Shown here in pieces: positions 8,959 to 17,188 of a stretch of 64,000 nucleotides of DNA. The stretch is from Neisseriaceae bacterium JH1-16 (GTDB lineage: Bacteria > Pseudomonadota > Gammaproteobacteria > Burkholderiales > Chromobacteriaceae). Position numbers and translations under genes: made by a program. How positions within the stretch are numbered: position 1 is the first letter of the stretch; each line of letters opens with the position of its first letter. Under the pieces are notes generated by a model, which saw only the letters and a program-made list of their open reading frames with translations, had not been told where the DNA came from and did no database searches. Location of the stretch: NCBI GenBank assembly GCA_025989215.1, contig JAPDNP010000010.1, positions 1-64,000 of the forward strand, written 5' to 3'.

Positions 8959-10284
8959 CTATTGCTGTTTCAGCGACGAGATTGACGAGAATTCGTTAAT
9001 CACCCGCACTACCAGGTTGGTACTCTCGCGAATCTTGTTGATCGCGTCGCCCGCATCGTTGGCCAGCACCACCCCCTGCTCCGCCTGTTTCAGCATCGAG
9101 GTCATGCTATCGATCGCGGTGTGCGTACCTTCGCGAATCTTGTCGATCATGCCGGAGATCTCGGCGGTGGAGCTGCTGGTGCGTTCGGCCAACTTGCGGA
9201 CTTCGTCGGCCACCACCGCGAAGCCGCGCCCCTGCTCGCCGGCGCGCGCGGCTTCGATCGCGGCGTTCAGCGCCAGCAGATTGGTCTGGTCGGCGATGTC
9301 GTGGATGGTGTTGACGATCGAGGTGATCTGCGACGATTGCGAGCCCAGCTCCTCGATCACCCCGGCCGACACGCGCGCACTGTCGGCGATGCGGCGCATC
9401 TCGACGGCAGCGGTTTCGATCACCGAGGCGCCCTGGCGCGAGATCGCCTCGGTCGATTCGGAAATCTTGTACGCCTCCCTGGCATTCTCGACGTCCTTGT
9501 TGACACTCTGCACCTGCGCGGTGATGTCCGAGGCGAACTTCACCACCTTAAAGACCTTGCCGTCGTCGTCGAACATCGGGTTGTAAGAGGCTTCCAGCCA
9601 AAGCTCCCGGCCGTTGCGGTGCACCCGCTTGAACTGCCCCGAAACGAACTCGCCGCGATTGAGCTTGTTCCAGAACTCGCCGTACTCGTGCGAGCCGACA
9701 TAAGCGGCATCGCAGAAGATCCGGTGGTGCTTGCCGACGATTTCGTTCAGCGAGTAACCCACCGTATTCAGGAAATTTTCATTGGCAAACAGGATGCTGC
9801 CGTCGAGCTTGAACTCGATCATAGCCATCGCGCGGCTGATCGCGTTGATCTTGCTGCTCTGTTCGTGCGCTTCTTGCACCTTCTGACTCACGTCCGAAGC
9901 GAACTTGACCACTTTGATGACCTTGCCATCCGGCCCGAGCACCGGGTTGTACGAGGCCTCCAGCCAGAGCGTCTGCCCAGTCTGGTGCACCCGTTTGAAC
10001 TCGCCGCTCACAAACTCGCCCCGCGCGAGCTTGGCCCAGAATTCGGCATAGGCTGGCGTGCGCACATAGTGCTCTTCGCAAAAGATCCGATGATGCTTAC
10101 CCTGGATATCCTGCAGCGAATAACCCACCGTGTTCAGAAAGTTGTCATTGGCGGTAAGAATCGTACCGTCCGGCTTGAACTCGATCACCGCCATAGAGCG
10201 ACTGATCGCCGCCAGCATCCCGTTCTGCTCGGTTATCGTTTCCGCCTGGGCGGTCAACTCACGCTTCAGCTTGCCATTAAACAT
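8959..10284 (-). CDS. Soluble PAS-PAS-MCP sensory transducer, BdlA-like
   Basis: It has 441 residues and no transmembrane helix. Two tandem PAS domains (about 20-130 and 142-255) are near duplicates of each other, sharing [27 protein letters not shown] and VVKFASD. A short methyl-accepting signalling domain follows (about 290-441), with the conserved hairpin tip [15 protein letters not shown] near the end. This is the architecture of the Pseudomonas biofilm-dispersion protein BdlA and of cytoplasmic aerotaxis-type transducers. Heme or FAD binding is possible but not provable here. I set the start at ATG 10284, with an AAGGATAT ribosome site upstream; a longer frame reaches 10392. It is probably monocistronic. 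Confidence 0.9.
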   Translation of the reverse strand: MFNGKLKRELTAQAETITEQNGMLAAISRSMAVIEFKPDGTILTANDNFLNTVGYSLQDIQGKHHRIFCEEHYVRTPAYAEFWAKLARGEFVSGEFKRVHQTGQTLWLEASYNPVLGPDGKVIKVVKFASDVSQKVQEAHEQSSKINAISRAMAMIEFKLDGSILFANENFLNTVGYSLNEIVGKHHRIFCDAAYVGSHEYGEFWNKLNRGEFVSGQFKRVHRNGRELWLEASYNPMFDDDGKVFKVVKFASDITAQVQSVNKDVENAREAYKISESTEAISRQGASVIETAAVEMRRIADSARVSAGVIEELGSQSSQITSIVNTIHDIADQTNLLALNAAIEAARAGEQGRGFAVVADEVRKLAERTSSSTAEISGMIDKIREGTHTAIDSMTSMLKQAEQGVVLANDAGDAINKIRESTNLVVRVINEFSSISSLKQQ

Positions 10285-10582
10285 TCCGGATATCCTTATG
10301 ACATGATTTGATCTGACATTGCAGGATCTGTTTATTGTTTGATTCCCCGACCTGCCCTCTGAATGTAGTCGAACAAACCGACAACTCGCCAATAAAACCC
10401 AAAAGAAATATTAAGACGGCATGTCAAGGGTTGCATTTATGATGACTCGACCTAATAGCCGCCCAAAATAGCCGCTTGTCGGGTAAATGCAATAACGAGC
10501 GAAACATTAATGCCGTTGATCAATCGGCCAAATGTTGAATGAATGTTATTGTTGCGAATTAATATCACTATTCCATCAGGGC
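10285..10582. other. AT-rich upstream region of the PAS-MCP gene
   Basis: This stretch of about 300 bases is visibly AT-richer than its surroundings and contains no gene I can support. It should hold the promoter of the minus-strand transducer gene, but I cannot place the boxes with confidence. Confidence 0.4.
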
Positions 10583-10620
10583 AAAAAAAAAGCGGCCCTG
10601 CCGGTATCGGTCAGGGCCGC
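10583..10620 (-). terminator. Terminator of the phnS2-phnT-permease operon
   Basis: GCGGCCCTG and CAGGGCCGC form a 9-bp stem. Read on the minus strand the hairpin is followed by a run of nine T, a strong rho-independent terminator 26 bases after the permease stop codon. Confidence 0.92.
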
Positions 10621-10646
10621 ACAAGGCCTGATGCAATAGATTGGAC

Positions 10647-12338
10647 TTATCGCCTGCGGTGCATCATCCACGCTTCGAGCAGCGAGAACAGAATCGACAC
10701 GATCGCCGAGGTGGCAACCACCATCGTTGCCATCGCGGCGGCGGCGGCGGTGTTGCCGGTGTCGTCAATCGTGATGATCGCCACAGCCGACACGCTGCTG
10801 TCCGGCGAGTAGAGGAAGATCAGCGCCGACACCGTGGTCATACCGGCGATAAAGAAGTAGCGCGCCACATCGACCAGCGCCGGCAGGCAGATCGGCAGCG
10901 TCACCCGGCGCAGCGTCACCCAGAACGGCACCTTCAGCGAGGCGGCAACCGCCTCGAATTCGTTGTCGAGCTGCTTGAGCGCGGTAGCCGCGGTCAGGTG
11001 GGCGGTGGTGTAGTAGTGAGCCACCGTGCACACCACCATCAACGCGAGGCTGCCGTACAGGCCGTTCAATGGGTTGTCCGGGTGGTTGAAGAAGAACACG
11101 TAACCGAGGCCCAGCACTAGGCCCGGTACCGCCATCGGCAGCATCGCGAAGAAGCGCAGCACCTGGCGACCGGCGCCGGCGACCTTGAGCTTTTCCACCC
11201 AGTAGGCGCCGAGGAACACCAGCGGCGTGCCGACCAGCGCGGTAGCAGTCGCAAGCTCCAGGCTGTTGAAGTACACCGCCCAACCGCCGTCGATCTGGCT
11301 GAAATCGTAGTGGTCCAGCGTCAGTTTGAGGTTGTACGGCCAGTAGCCGATGAACGAGGCAACAATACCGACGCCGAGCAGCGCCAACAGCAGCACCGAC
11401 ACCCCCGACAGCAGGCCGAACGCTGCCACGTCGCGCAGCGGATCATGCCCCGGCGTGTACTGCACCGCCCGCGCGGTGATCGCCGCCTGCTGACGCCGCG
11501 CGGAGCGACGCTCCAGCACGAAGGCCAGCACCGCCGGCAACAGCAGCATCAGGCCGACGACCGCGCCGCGCTCGAAGTTCTGCTGGCCGATCACCTGCTT
11601 GTACGCTTCCACCGCCAGCACGCTGTAGTTGCCGCCGACCACCTTCGGTACGCCGAAGTCGGTGATCACCAGGGTGAACACCACCAGACCCGCCGACAGC
11701 AGGCCATAGCGCGCCCCCGGCAGGGTGATGGTGAAGAACTGTCGCCAGGCGCTGGCGCCCATGCTGCGCGCCGCCTCGAACAAGCGCGCGTCGGCGCTGG
11801 CCAATGCGGTGACCAGAATCAACAAGGCATGCGGGAAGGTATAGAACAGCTCGCCGAGCACGATGCCCCAGAAGCCGTAGATGCTGCCATCGCCCAGCCA
11901 GCTCTTGAGCATGCCCTGGTTGCCGAACAGGTAGACGATGGAGATCGCCGGCATCAGCGACGGCGCCAGCAGCGGCGTCAGCGCGATCTGGCGGAATACC
12001 GCGCGGCCGACCACCCGGCTGCGCATCAGCGCCCAGGCGAAGCCGAACGCCAGCGGCAGCACGATGGTGGTCACCGTCAGCGACACTACGAAGCTGTTGA
12101 GCGTGGCATGCATCAGACCCGGTGAGTCGAGCACTTCGCCGAAATGGCCGAAGCCCAAGCCGCCATCGGCCTGCAACAGCGCACGGCCGAGAATGGCCAG
12201 CAGCGGCAGGCCGAGCAGGACCGCCAGCAGGGCCACCCACAACCACACCAGGCCCTGGGCGACCCGGGTCTCGCCATCGGCACGTTGGCCGAATCCCCCC
12301 AGCCGTGCCAACAAGGGACGTCGCGCGACGCTGCTCAT
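10647..12338 (-). CDS. 2-aminoethylphosphonate ABC transporter permease (double-length, PhnU2 type)
   Basis: It has 563 residues, about twice a normal permease, with two homologous membrane halves of six or so helices each. Each half carries an EAA-type loop (EAARSMGASAWRQFF in the first, EAVAASLKVPFWVTL in the second). This is the fused permease architecture of the second type of 2-aminoethylphosphonate importer (a PhnS2-T-U2 system). I chose ATG 12338 because it overlaps the phnT stop by four bases (ATGA). The longer upstream frame lies inside phnT. It moves the phosphonate across the inner membrane for C-P lyase or a phosphonatase. A GTTGGCCGAA copy at 12284 lies in its N-terminus. Confidence 0.9.
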   Translation of the reverse strand: MSSVARRPLLARLGGFGQRADGETRVAQGLVWLWVALLAVLLGLPLLAILGRALLQADGGLGFGHFGEVLDSPGLMHATLNSFVVSLTVTTIVLPLAFGFAWALMRSRVVGRAVFRQIALTPLLAPSLMPAISIVYLFGNQGMLKSWLGDGSIYGFWGIVLGELFYTFPHALLILVTALASADARLFEAARSMGASAWRQFFTITLPGARYGLLSAGLVVFTLVITDFGVPKVVGGNYSVLAVEAYKQVIGQQNFERGAVVGLMLLLPAVLAFVLERRSARRQQAAITARAVQYTPGHDPLRDVAAFGLLSGVSVLLLALLGVGIVASFIGYWPYNLKLTLDHYDFSQIDGGWAVYFNSLELATATALVGTPLVFLGAYWVEKLKVAGAGRQVLRFFAMLPMAVPGLVLGLGYVFFFNHPDNPLNGLYGSLALMVVCTVAHYYTTAHLTAATALKQLDNEFEAVAASLKVPFWVTLRRVTLPICLPALVDVARYFFIAGMTTVSALIFLYSPDSSVSAVAIITIDDTGNTAAAAAMATMVVATSAIVSILFSLLEAWMMHRRR

Positions 12339-13432
12339 GCTCGCACCTCCGGATAGGCCACCAGCAGCTCGGCCGGCAATTCGATCGGCACGATCTCGCC
12401 CGGCACCAGCGGCTGGCGGTTGAGCATCGACGGGCACACCTCGGCGGTCAGCGTCACGCCCGGGATGCCTTCGGGCAGCAGCTGCAGCCGGGTCATCGCG
12501 CCGGCGAAGCTGACGTCGGCGATGCGCGCCAGCAAGGTGTTCGGCGCGGCTTCCCAACGCGGCTTGACCAGGATGTCCTCGGGTCGCACGAACAGCGTGC
12601 ACGCCTCGCCGCTGGTCGGCACACCGGCCAGCATCAGGCGATGCGCGCCGACTTTCACGCTGTGAGCGTCGATGCGCTGCGCCGGCAGCCAGTTGGCCTC
12701 GCCGACGAACTCGGCGACGAAGCGGCTGGCCGGGCGGCGGTAGATCTCGGCCGGCGTGCCAATCTGCTCGATCTGGCCGTTATTCATCACCACCACGCGG
12801 TCGGCGATCGCCAGCGCCTCGGCCTGGTCGTGGGTCACCATCAGCGTGGTGACGCCGAGCTTCTTCTGCAGACGCTTCAGTTCGTCGCGCAGCTTGTCGC
12901 GCACCCGCGCATCCAGCGCCGACAACGGTTCGTCGAGCAGCAACAGGCCCGGCGAGGTTGCCAGCGCGCGCGCCAGCGCGACACGCTGCTGCTGGCCGCC
13001 GGACAGCTGCGACGGGTATTTGTCCTCGCTGCCGGGCAGGCCAACCATGTCCAGCAACTCGCGCACGCGCTCGCGATGGCGGGCGCGCTCGCGGCGCGGG
13101 GTCAGGCCGTAGGCGATGTTGTCGGCCACGCTCAGGTTGGGGAACAGCGCATAGCTCTGGAACACGATGCCGTAGTCGCGCTTGGCCGGCGGCAGCCGGG
13201 TGATATCGCGATCCTGCAGGGTGATGCGACCGCTGTCCGGCAGGTCAAGGCCGGCGATCTGGCGCAGCAGTGTGGTCTTGCCGCAACCGGACGGGCCGAG
13301 CAGGCAGACAAATTCGCCGTGGCGCAGCGCCAGCGAGACATTGTCGAGTGCGGTGAACGCGCCGTAGCGGCGGGTCAACCCGTGCACAGCAAGATAGGGG
13401 GAAGCGGTGAGTATGGTATCGGCGGGTTTCAT
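12335..13432 (-). CDS. phnT: 2-aminoethylphosphonate ABC transporter ATP-binding protein
   Basis: It has 365 residues, with Walker A GPSGCGKTT near residue 45, the LSGGQQQR signature near 145, Walker B LLLLDEPLSALD, and a C-terminal TOBE-like regulatory domain. This makes it a polyamine/phosphonate-type (PotA-like) importer ATPase. The start at ATG 13432 follows a GGAGAGC ribosome site. It is followed by the permease with a 4-base overlap and preceded by phnS2, after a 251-base gap filled by an inverted-repeat element. The substrate assignment rests on the neighbouring binding protein and the C-P lyase genes. Confidence 0.9.
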   Translation of the reverse strand: MKPADTILTASPYLAVHGLTRRYGAFTALDNVSLALRHGEFVCLLGPSGCGKTTLLRQIAGLDLPDSGRITLQDRDITRLPPAKRDYGIVFQSYALFPNLSVADNIAYGLTPRRERARHRERVRELLDMVGLPGSEDKYPSQLSGGQQQRVALARALATSPGLLLLDEPLSALDARVRDKLRDELKRLQKKLGVTTLMVTHDQAEALAIADRVVVMNNGQIEQIGTPAEIYRRPASRFVAEFVGEANWLPAQRIDAHSVKVGAHRLMLAGVPTSGEACTLFVRPEDILVKPRWEAAPNTLLARIADVSFAGAMTRLQLLPEGIPGVTLTAEVCPSMLNRQPLVPGEIVPIELPAELLVAYPEVRA

Positions 13433-13510
13433 CGGGCTCTCCGGAAGCTCACCAAAGCCGGCCTGCCGGCCGGCTTCAGTCAGCGTCCGTTCGGTGGAAC
13501 GCTTTTCAAC

Positions 13511-13681
13511 AAAGTGCTTCGCAAAGCGTAGTGAGCGGGCGTCAGCGAGGGGCGGACGGCGCACAGGAACCGGAATGTACTGAAGTACATGAGGATTCCC
13601 GATCGCTGAGCGAATCGGCAGATTCGCACGCCGACCGCCCAACCCGAGATCACGTCCGCGCAGTAGCTTTGCGGACACTTT
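13511..13681. repeat. Inverted-repeat element between phnS2 and phnT
   Basis: The ends are imperfect inverted repeats, AAAGTGCTTCGCAAAG (13511-13526) against CTTTGCGGACACTTT (13667-13681). The interior contains a TGTACTGAAGTACATGAGGAT palindromic core (about 13577-13597). Its flanks (GGACGG.GCACAGG.ACCGGA) are shared with the element at the 3' end of phnH. One end abuts the phnS2 stop codon (13684-13686). Folded in the mRNA it would be a large hairpin between the binding-protein and ATPase genes, and could set their expression ratio. Confidence 0.75.
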
Positions 13682-13683
13682 CA

Positions 13684-14700
13684 TCAGTTCTTCGGCGCAG
13701 CCTTGCTCTCGTAGCGCTTGCTCCACTCGGTCAGAATGGTGTCGCGCTGCTGGGCGGCCCACGAGAAGTTGTTCTTCACCAGACGCTTGGAGTAGTCGGC
13801 CGGGATGAACGGGTTTTGCTTGGCAACGCCCGGCATGGCCAGTACGGCGTAGTTCTTGTCATACTGTTCCATCGCCTCGCGGCTGGCGGCGAAGTCGGCC
13901 AGCTTCTTGGCGGCGTCCAGGTTCTTGGTGCCCTTCATGATGGCAGTGGCTTCCAGATCCCAGCCCAGGCCTTCTTTCGGGAAGATCAGGTCGATCGGAG
14001 CGCCCTTCTCTTTCAGCTGCGCACCACGGTATTCAAACGAGATGCCGATCGGGTACTCGCCCGACGCGGCCATGGTGCACGGCTTGGAGCCCGAGTGCAG
14101 GTACTGGGCGATGTTGCCGTGCAGGCGGTCCATGTAGTCCCAGCCCTTCTTCTCGCCGAACATTTGCAGCCAGGCCGATACGTCGAGGAAACCGGTGCCG
14201 CTCGATGCCGGGTGCGGCATCACGATCTGGCCCTTGTAGATCGGCTTGGTCAGGTCTTCCCAGCTGGTCGGCTTCGGCAGGCCTTTCTTGGCGGCCTCGA
14301 CGGTGTTGAAACAGACGGTGGCGGCCCATACGTCCATGCCGACCCATTTCGGCGGGTTGGCCGGGTCGCGGAAGTGCGGGGTGATCTGCGCCAGGCCCTT
14401 CGGCGCGTACGGCTGCAGCATGTTCTGGTTGGCCAGCACCTGCAGGCTGGTGGCGGCCAAGCCCCAGACCACGTCGGCCTGCGGGTTGTTCTTCTCGGAC
14501 AACAGTTTGGCGGTGATCACGCCGGTCGACTCGCGCACCCAGCGGATCTTGATGTCCGGGTTAGCCTTGGCGAACGCCTCTTCATACGGCTTGATCTGGT
14601 CGGCTTCCAGCGCGGTGTAGACGGTCAGCGTGCCGGCGGCGGCAGCGTTGAACGAAACGAGGGCCACGGCGGTCGCGGCGAACAGGGACTTGAGCTGCAT
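13684..14700 (-). CDS. phnS: 2-aminoethylphosphonate periplasmic binding protein (PhnS2/AepX type)
   Basis: It has 338 residues, with a typical signal peptide cleaved near residue 22 (VALVSFNAAAA). The fold is an iron/thiamine-type class II binding protein, with GTLTVYTALEADQIKPYEEAF and the ASSGTGFLDVSAW hinge. In phosphonate operons this family captures 2-aminoethylphosphonate for the adjacent PhnT and fused permease. It is the first gene of the minus-strand transport operon. A candidate PhnF operator lies 18-44 bases upstream of its ATG. Confidence 0.9.
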   Translation of the reverse strand: MQLKSLFAATAVALVSFNAAAAGTLTVYTALEADQIKPYEEAFAKANPDIKIRWVRESTGVITAKLLSEKNNPQADVVWGLAATSLQVLANQNMLQPYAPKGLAQITPHFRDPANPPKWVGMDVWAATVCFNTVEAAKKGLPKPTSWEDLTKPIYKGQIVMPHPASSGTGFLDVSAWLQMFGEKKGWDYMDRLHGNIAQYLHSGSKPCTMAASGEYPIGISFEYRGAQLKEKGAPIDLIFPKEGLGWDLEATAIMKGTKNLDAAKKLADFAASREAMEQYDKNYAVLAMPGVAKQNPFIPADYSKRLVKNNFSWAAQQRDTILTEWSKRYESKAAPKN

Positions 14701-14718
14701 GGGGAAACTCCGATAGTT

Positions 14719-14744
14719 TAGACGTATAGACGAATTTGTCTACG
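14719..14744 (-). promoter_or_regulatory. Candidate PhnF operator upstream of phnS2
   Basis: The segment TAGACGTATAGACGAATT followed by TGTCTACG contains GTCTA half-sites in both orientations. The 12-mer ACGTATAGACGA within it recurs, inverted, at 16993-17004 in front of the phnG operon. Similar GTCTA-based sites are known for PhnF/HutC-type GntR regulators. The site overlaps the expected promoter of the transport operon. Confidence 0.6.
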
Positions 14745-14871
14745 TGACAACACACAACACGAGTAAGAACGCCGCTACCTTAAATCGCCCCCATTACAAG
14801 CCAGTGACGGCTTCGTGACAGTTTGTTCGATGCCTAAGCATTTGCCGTCACCACCGCGCCCCTCGCCCCCT

Positions 14872-15441
14872 TCAACGCGACACGGTTTCGCCGGCCAGCC
14901 AGCTAAGCAGCGTCTCGCCCGCCTCGGCCAAGGCCCCGTCGTTCAGCAGCACCCGCGCATGCGCCGGCGGGTTGAAGGCACCGGCTTCGGCCAACCTGTG
15001 GCGAATCTGCACCTCGCTCTCGCGGCCGCGTGCCGCCAGGCGCTGCGCCAGCACATCGGGACTGGCGCCGATCCACAGCGGGATCAGGCCGGGAAAGCGC
15101 GCCTCGGCCAGCGGCAGCGCCGAGCGCGAACCGTTCACCACCACGTCCATGCCCTGCGCCAGCCACTGCTCCACCTCGATACCCAGGCCATAGGACAGCC
15201 CGTTACGATGCCACACCAGCGCGAACAGGCCGGCGCGCTCGCGCTGGGCGAATTCGTCGGGGCGCAGCGCCACATGGTTTTCGCCGCCGGCATTGGCCGG
15301 CCGGGTGATGTAGCGATGGGCGAACAGCACCCGGCCGTCACCGCCGAGGCGCTCGCGCGCATAACCGATCACCGAATCCTTGCCGGCGCCGGACGGGCCG
15401 AGCACATACCAGAGCCTGCCGCGTCGCAAATCAGTCGCCAT
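14872..15441 (-). CDS. phnN: Ribose 1,5-bisphosphate phosphokinase
   Basis: Phosphorylates ribose 1,5-bisphosphate to PRPP, closing the C-P lyase pathway. It has 189 residues, the usual length, with a guanylate-kinase-like P-loop GPSGAGKDS at 14-22 and the YITRPAN segment that follows in the family. ATG 15441 overlaps the end of the DUF1045 gene by 11 bases, so translation is coupled. It is the last gene of the phnF-DUF1045-phnN operon. A reverse GTTGGCCGAA copy lies at 14986. Confidence 0.93.
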   Translation of the reverse strand: MATDLRRGRLWYVLGPSGAGKDSVIGYARERLGGDGRVLFAHRYITRPANAGGENHVALRPDEFAQRERAGLFALVWHRNGLSYGLGIEVEQWLAQGMDVVVNGSRSALPLAEARFPGLIPLWIGASPDVLAQRLAARGRESEVQIRHRLAEAGAFNPPAHARVLLNDGALAEAGETLLSWLAGETVSR

Positions 15442-16129
15442 AGTGTGGTACCTCTGCGTTGAAACTAATGTGGGCCAGATAACGGAACGGCGCGCCCGGC
15501 GCCGGCTCGACAAACAGGGCGATGCCGTCGACGCAGGCATCGAGCGCGCCGGCGAAGTGCTCGCGCGCCAGCGCGGCGAGCCGCTCGGCCTCGCTGCCGC
15601 CGTCGAGATGGCTGCTCAAGGTCAGGTGGAAGCGGTAGTGCTCGAACACATAGGGATAGCCCCAGCGCGCCAGCAGCTCGCGTTCGCGCGGGCCCAGCCC
15701 CTCGGCGCGGCGCGCCAGTGCCTGGCCGTCCGGCAACGCCGCCAACGGGGCGAGCATCGTCACGCACGCAGCGGCCAGTTCGGCCAACCTTGCGGCTTCC
15801 CCAAGCGGACGCAGCGCCAGGAAACCAGCCAGCGGCTCGATGCCGAGCGGCACCGTAAACGGGCTGAAGCGCTGGGCCAGCAACCGGATCGCGGCGATCA
15901 GCTCGGCCTCGCTCACCCCGTCCACCAGCGCAAACGGCGCCTTCAACGTGGCGTGCCAGCCGTAGCGCGCGGCGGTGGTGGTGAGTTGGCCGAAGCGTTC
16001 GGCCGACATCGCCCCCGCAACCGGTTGCGCCACCGACCGGCCGCTGGCGGCATCGCGACCGAGCCAGGCCGCGCCGCGCTCGGCGAGCAGGCTGCCCGGG
16101 CGCGGCGCGTAATAGAGCGCGTAACGCAT
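15431..16129 (-). CDS. Phosphonate-operon DUF1045 protein, 2H phosphoesterase-like
   Basis: It has 232 residues. Two HxTL motifs are visible, HATLKAP near residue 58 and HLTLSSHL near residue 165. This is the signature of the 2H phosphoesterase superfamily, whose members cleave 2',3'-cyclic or similar phosphodiesters. The family is found almost only in phosphonate operons and its reaction is not established to my knowledge. Its start overlaps the phnF stop (TGATG) and its end overlaps phnN. No phnP is present in the window, so this protein could open the cyclic ribosyl phosphate made by PhnJ (inference). It carries two repeat copies (15779, 15985). Confidence 0.88.
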   Translation of the reverse strand: MRYALYYAPRPGSLLAERGAAWLGRDAASGRSVAQPVAGAMSAERFGQLTTTAARYGWHATLKAPFALVDGVSEAELIAAIRLLAQRFSPFTVPLGIEPLAGFLALRPLGEAARLAELAAACVTMLAPLAALPDGQALARRAEGLGPRERELLARWGYPYVFEHYRFHLTLSSHLDGGSEAERLAALAREHFAGALDACVDGIALFVEPAPGAPFRYLAHISFNAEVPHYGD

Positions 16130-16857
16130 CACTCGTCCTCCTCGCCCATCACTAGTTGCACCAGGTCGCCGTTGAAGCGGGTGACGCCGTACTGCACCGG
16201 GCAACCGGCGTCGTCGACGTTCAGCGACTTCACGTGCAGCACCGGGCGGTTCTTCGGCAGATGCAGGAAGTCGGCCGTTTCCGAGTCGGGCAGCCGCGCG
16301 CTGACCTTGGTGAAACGGCGGGTGTAGTCGCTCACGCCGAAGTGCTCCAGCGTGCGGGTGACCGAGCGCAGTTCGGCATAGACCGCCGGCAGGCCGGTAA
16401 AGCGGGCCGCCGGAAAGAACTGCGTCGCCGTATCGACGATGCGCCCGTCGACGCGGCTGATGGTCTTGATCCGGTACAGCTCGCTGCCCGGCGTCACCTC
16501 CAGCAGCTCGGCCAGCTCCGCATTGGCCGGCACGATGTCACTGGCCATCAGCTCGATCTCGGAGCGCAGATTCTGCCGCGCCATGTTCTGCGAGAAACGG
16601 GTGCGCTTGCTGATCGCGTAGTCGATGGCGTTTTCCTGCACGAAGGTGCCGCGCCCCTGCTCGACCCGCAACAGGCCGCGCTCGACCAGCGCCGACACCG
16701 CGCGGCGGATGGTATGGCGGTTCACGGCGAAGCGTTCGGCCAACTGCAGTTCGGTGGGGATGCGATCGCCGGTCGGCATCGCGCCGCTGGCGATGTCTTC
16801 GGCCAGGCTGCCTTCGATCTGGCGCCAGACGGCAATGCCCGAGCCACGTTCGATCAT
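16129..16857 (-). CDS. phnF: GntR-family phosphonate regulator PhnF
   Basis: It has 242 residues, matching the 241 of E. coli PhnF. An N-terminal winged helix (about 10-75, with PTELQLAERFAVNRHTIRRA) is followed by a UTRA effector domain. I chose ATG 16857 because AGGAGC lies just upstream; an in-frame ATG at 16887 is less likely. It is divergent from the phnG operon and heads its own small operon. Candidate operators lie at 16907, 16993 and 14719, consistent with autoregulation and control of uptake and C-P lyase. A reverse repeat copy sits in the helix-turn-helix coding region at 16735. Confidence 0.93.
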   Translation of the reverse strand: MIERGSGIAVWRQIEGSLAEDIASGAMPTGDRIPTELQLAERFAVNRHTIRRAVSALVERGLLRVEQGRGTFVQENAIDYAISKRTRFSQNMARQNLRSEIELMASDIVPANAELAELLEVTPGSELYRIKTISRVDGRIVDTATQFFPAARFTGLPAVYAELRSVTRTLEHFGVSDYTRRFTKVSARLPDSETADFLHLPKNRPVLHVKSLNVDDAGCPVQYGVTRFNGDLVQLVMGEEDE

Positions 16858-16906
16858 GGGACTGCTCCTTGAATGGGGGGAATGCAATGGTGTGTGGCAA
16901 GAGGGC

Positions 16907-16916
16907 TAGACGTCTA
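16907..16916. promoter_or_regulatory. Candidate PhnF operator, perfect palindrome
   Basis: TAGACGTCTA is a perfect 10-base palindrome 50 bases upstream of the phnF ATG. It shares the GTCTA half-site with the operators at 14719 and 16993, which suggests autoregulation. Confidence 0.55.
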
Positions 16917-16992
16917 CCGCCGCCATCGAACCGTCACAAATAATTCACCGGATTGTGCTGTTAAACGACCTACGCCGACCATTATCATGCAG

Positions 16993-17004
16993 TCGTCTAT
17001 ACGT
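16993..17004 (+). promoter_or_regulatory. Candidate PhnF operator of the phnGHIJKLM operon
   Basis: TCGTCTATACGT is the exact reverse complement of the 12-mer in front of phnS2. It lies just before a MITE (17021-17167), which now separates it from phnG by about 185 bases. Confidence 0.6.
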
Positions 17005-17020
17005 TTATATGAATTTTTTC

Positions 17021-17167
17021 TGAGAACAGGTTCACGATCTAGCGAACGAAGGGTCAGCCAAGGCGAAATGAGGCGAAGAAGCGAAATGTACATGGAGTAC
17101 ATGAGCATTTTGAGCATCGTTTCAACGCAGGATCGCCCGAGTGCAGCAGAGCGTGAACTGGTTCGGA
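17021..17167 (+). mobile_element. MITE family 1 copy between the phn promoter and phnG
   Basis: The left end TGA-GAACAGGTTCACGATCT and the right end GCGTGAACTGGTTC are inverted. The interior has the GTACATGGAGTACATGAGCAT palindrome core typical of the family. Orientation matches the copy at 35815. It fills almost the whole leader between the putative PhnF operator and phnG, so the operon is transcribed through it. Confidence 0.85.
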
Positions 17168-17188
17168 TAGCGAAGCCGACGGTAAACC

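Noticed and set aside
9121-10311. 396-codon plus frame opposite the PAS-MCP gene
   Set aside because: It mirrors the duplicated PAS domains on the other strand and has no protein-like features.
13531-14721. 396-codon plus frame opposite phnS2
   Set aside because: Shadow of the binding-protein gene; it begins inside a repeat element.
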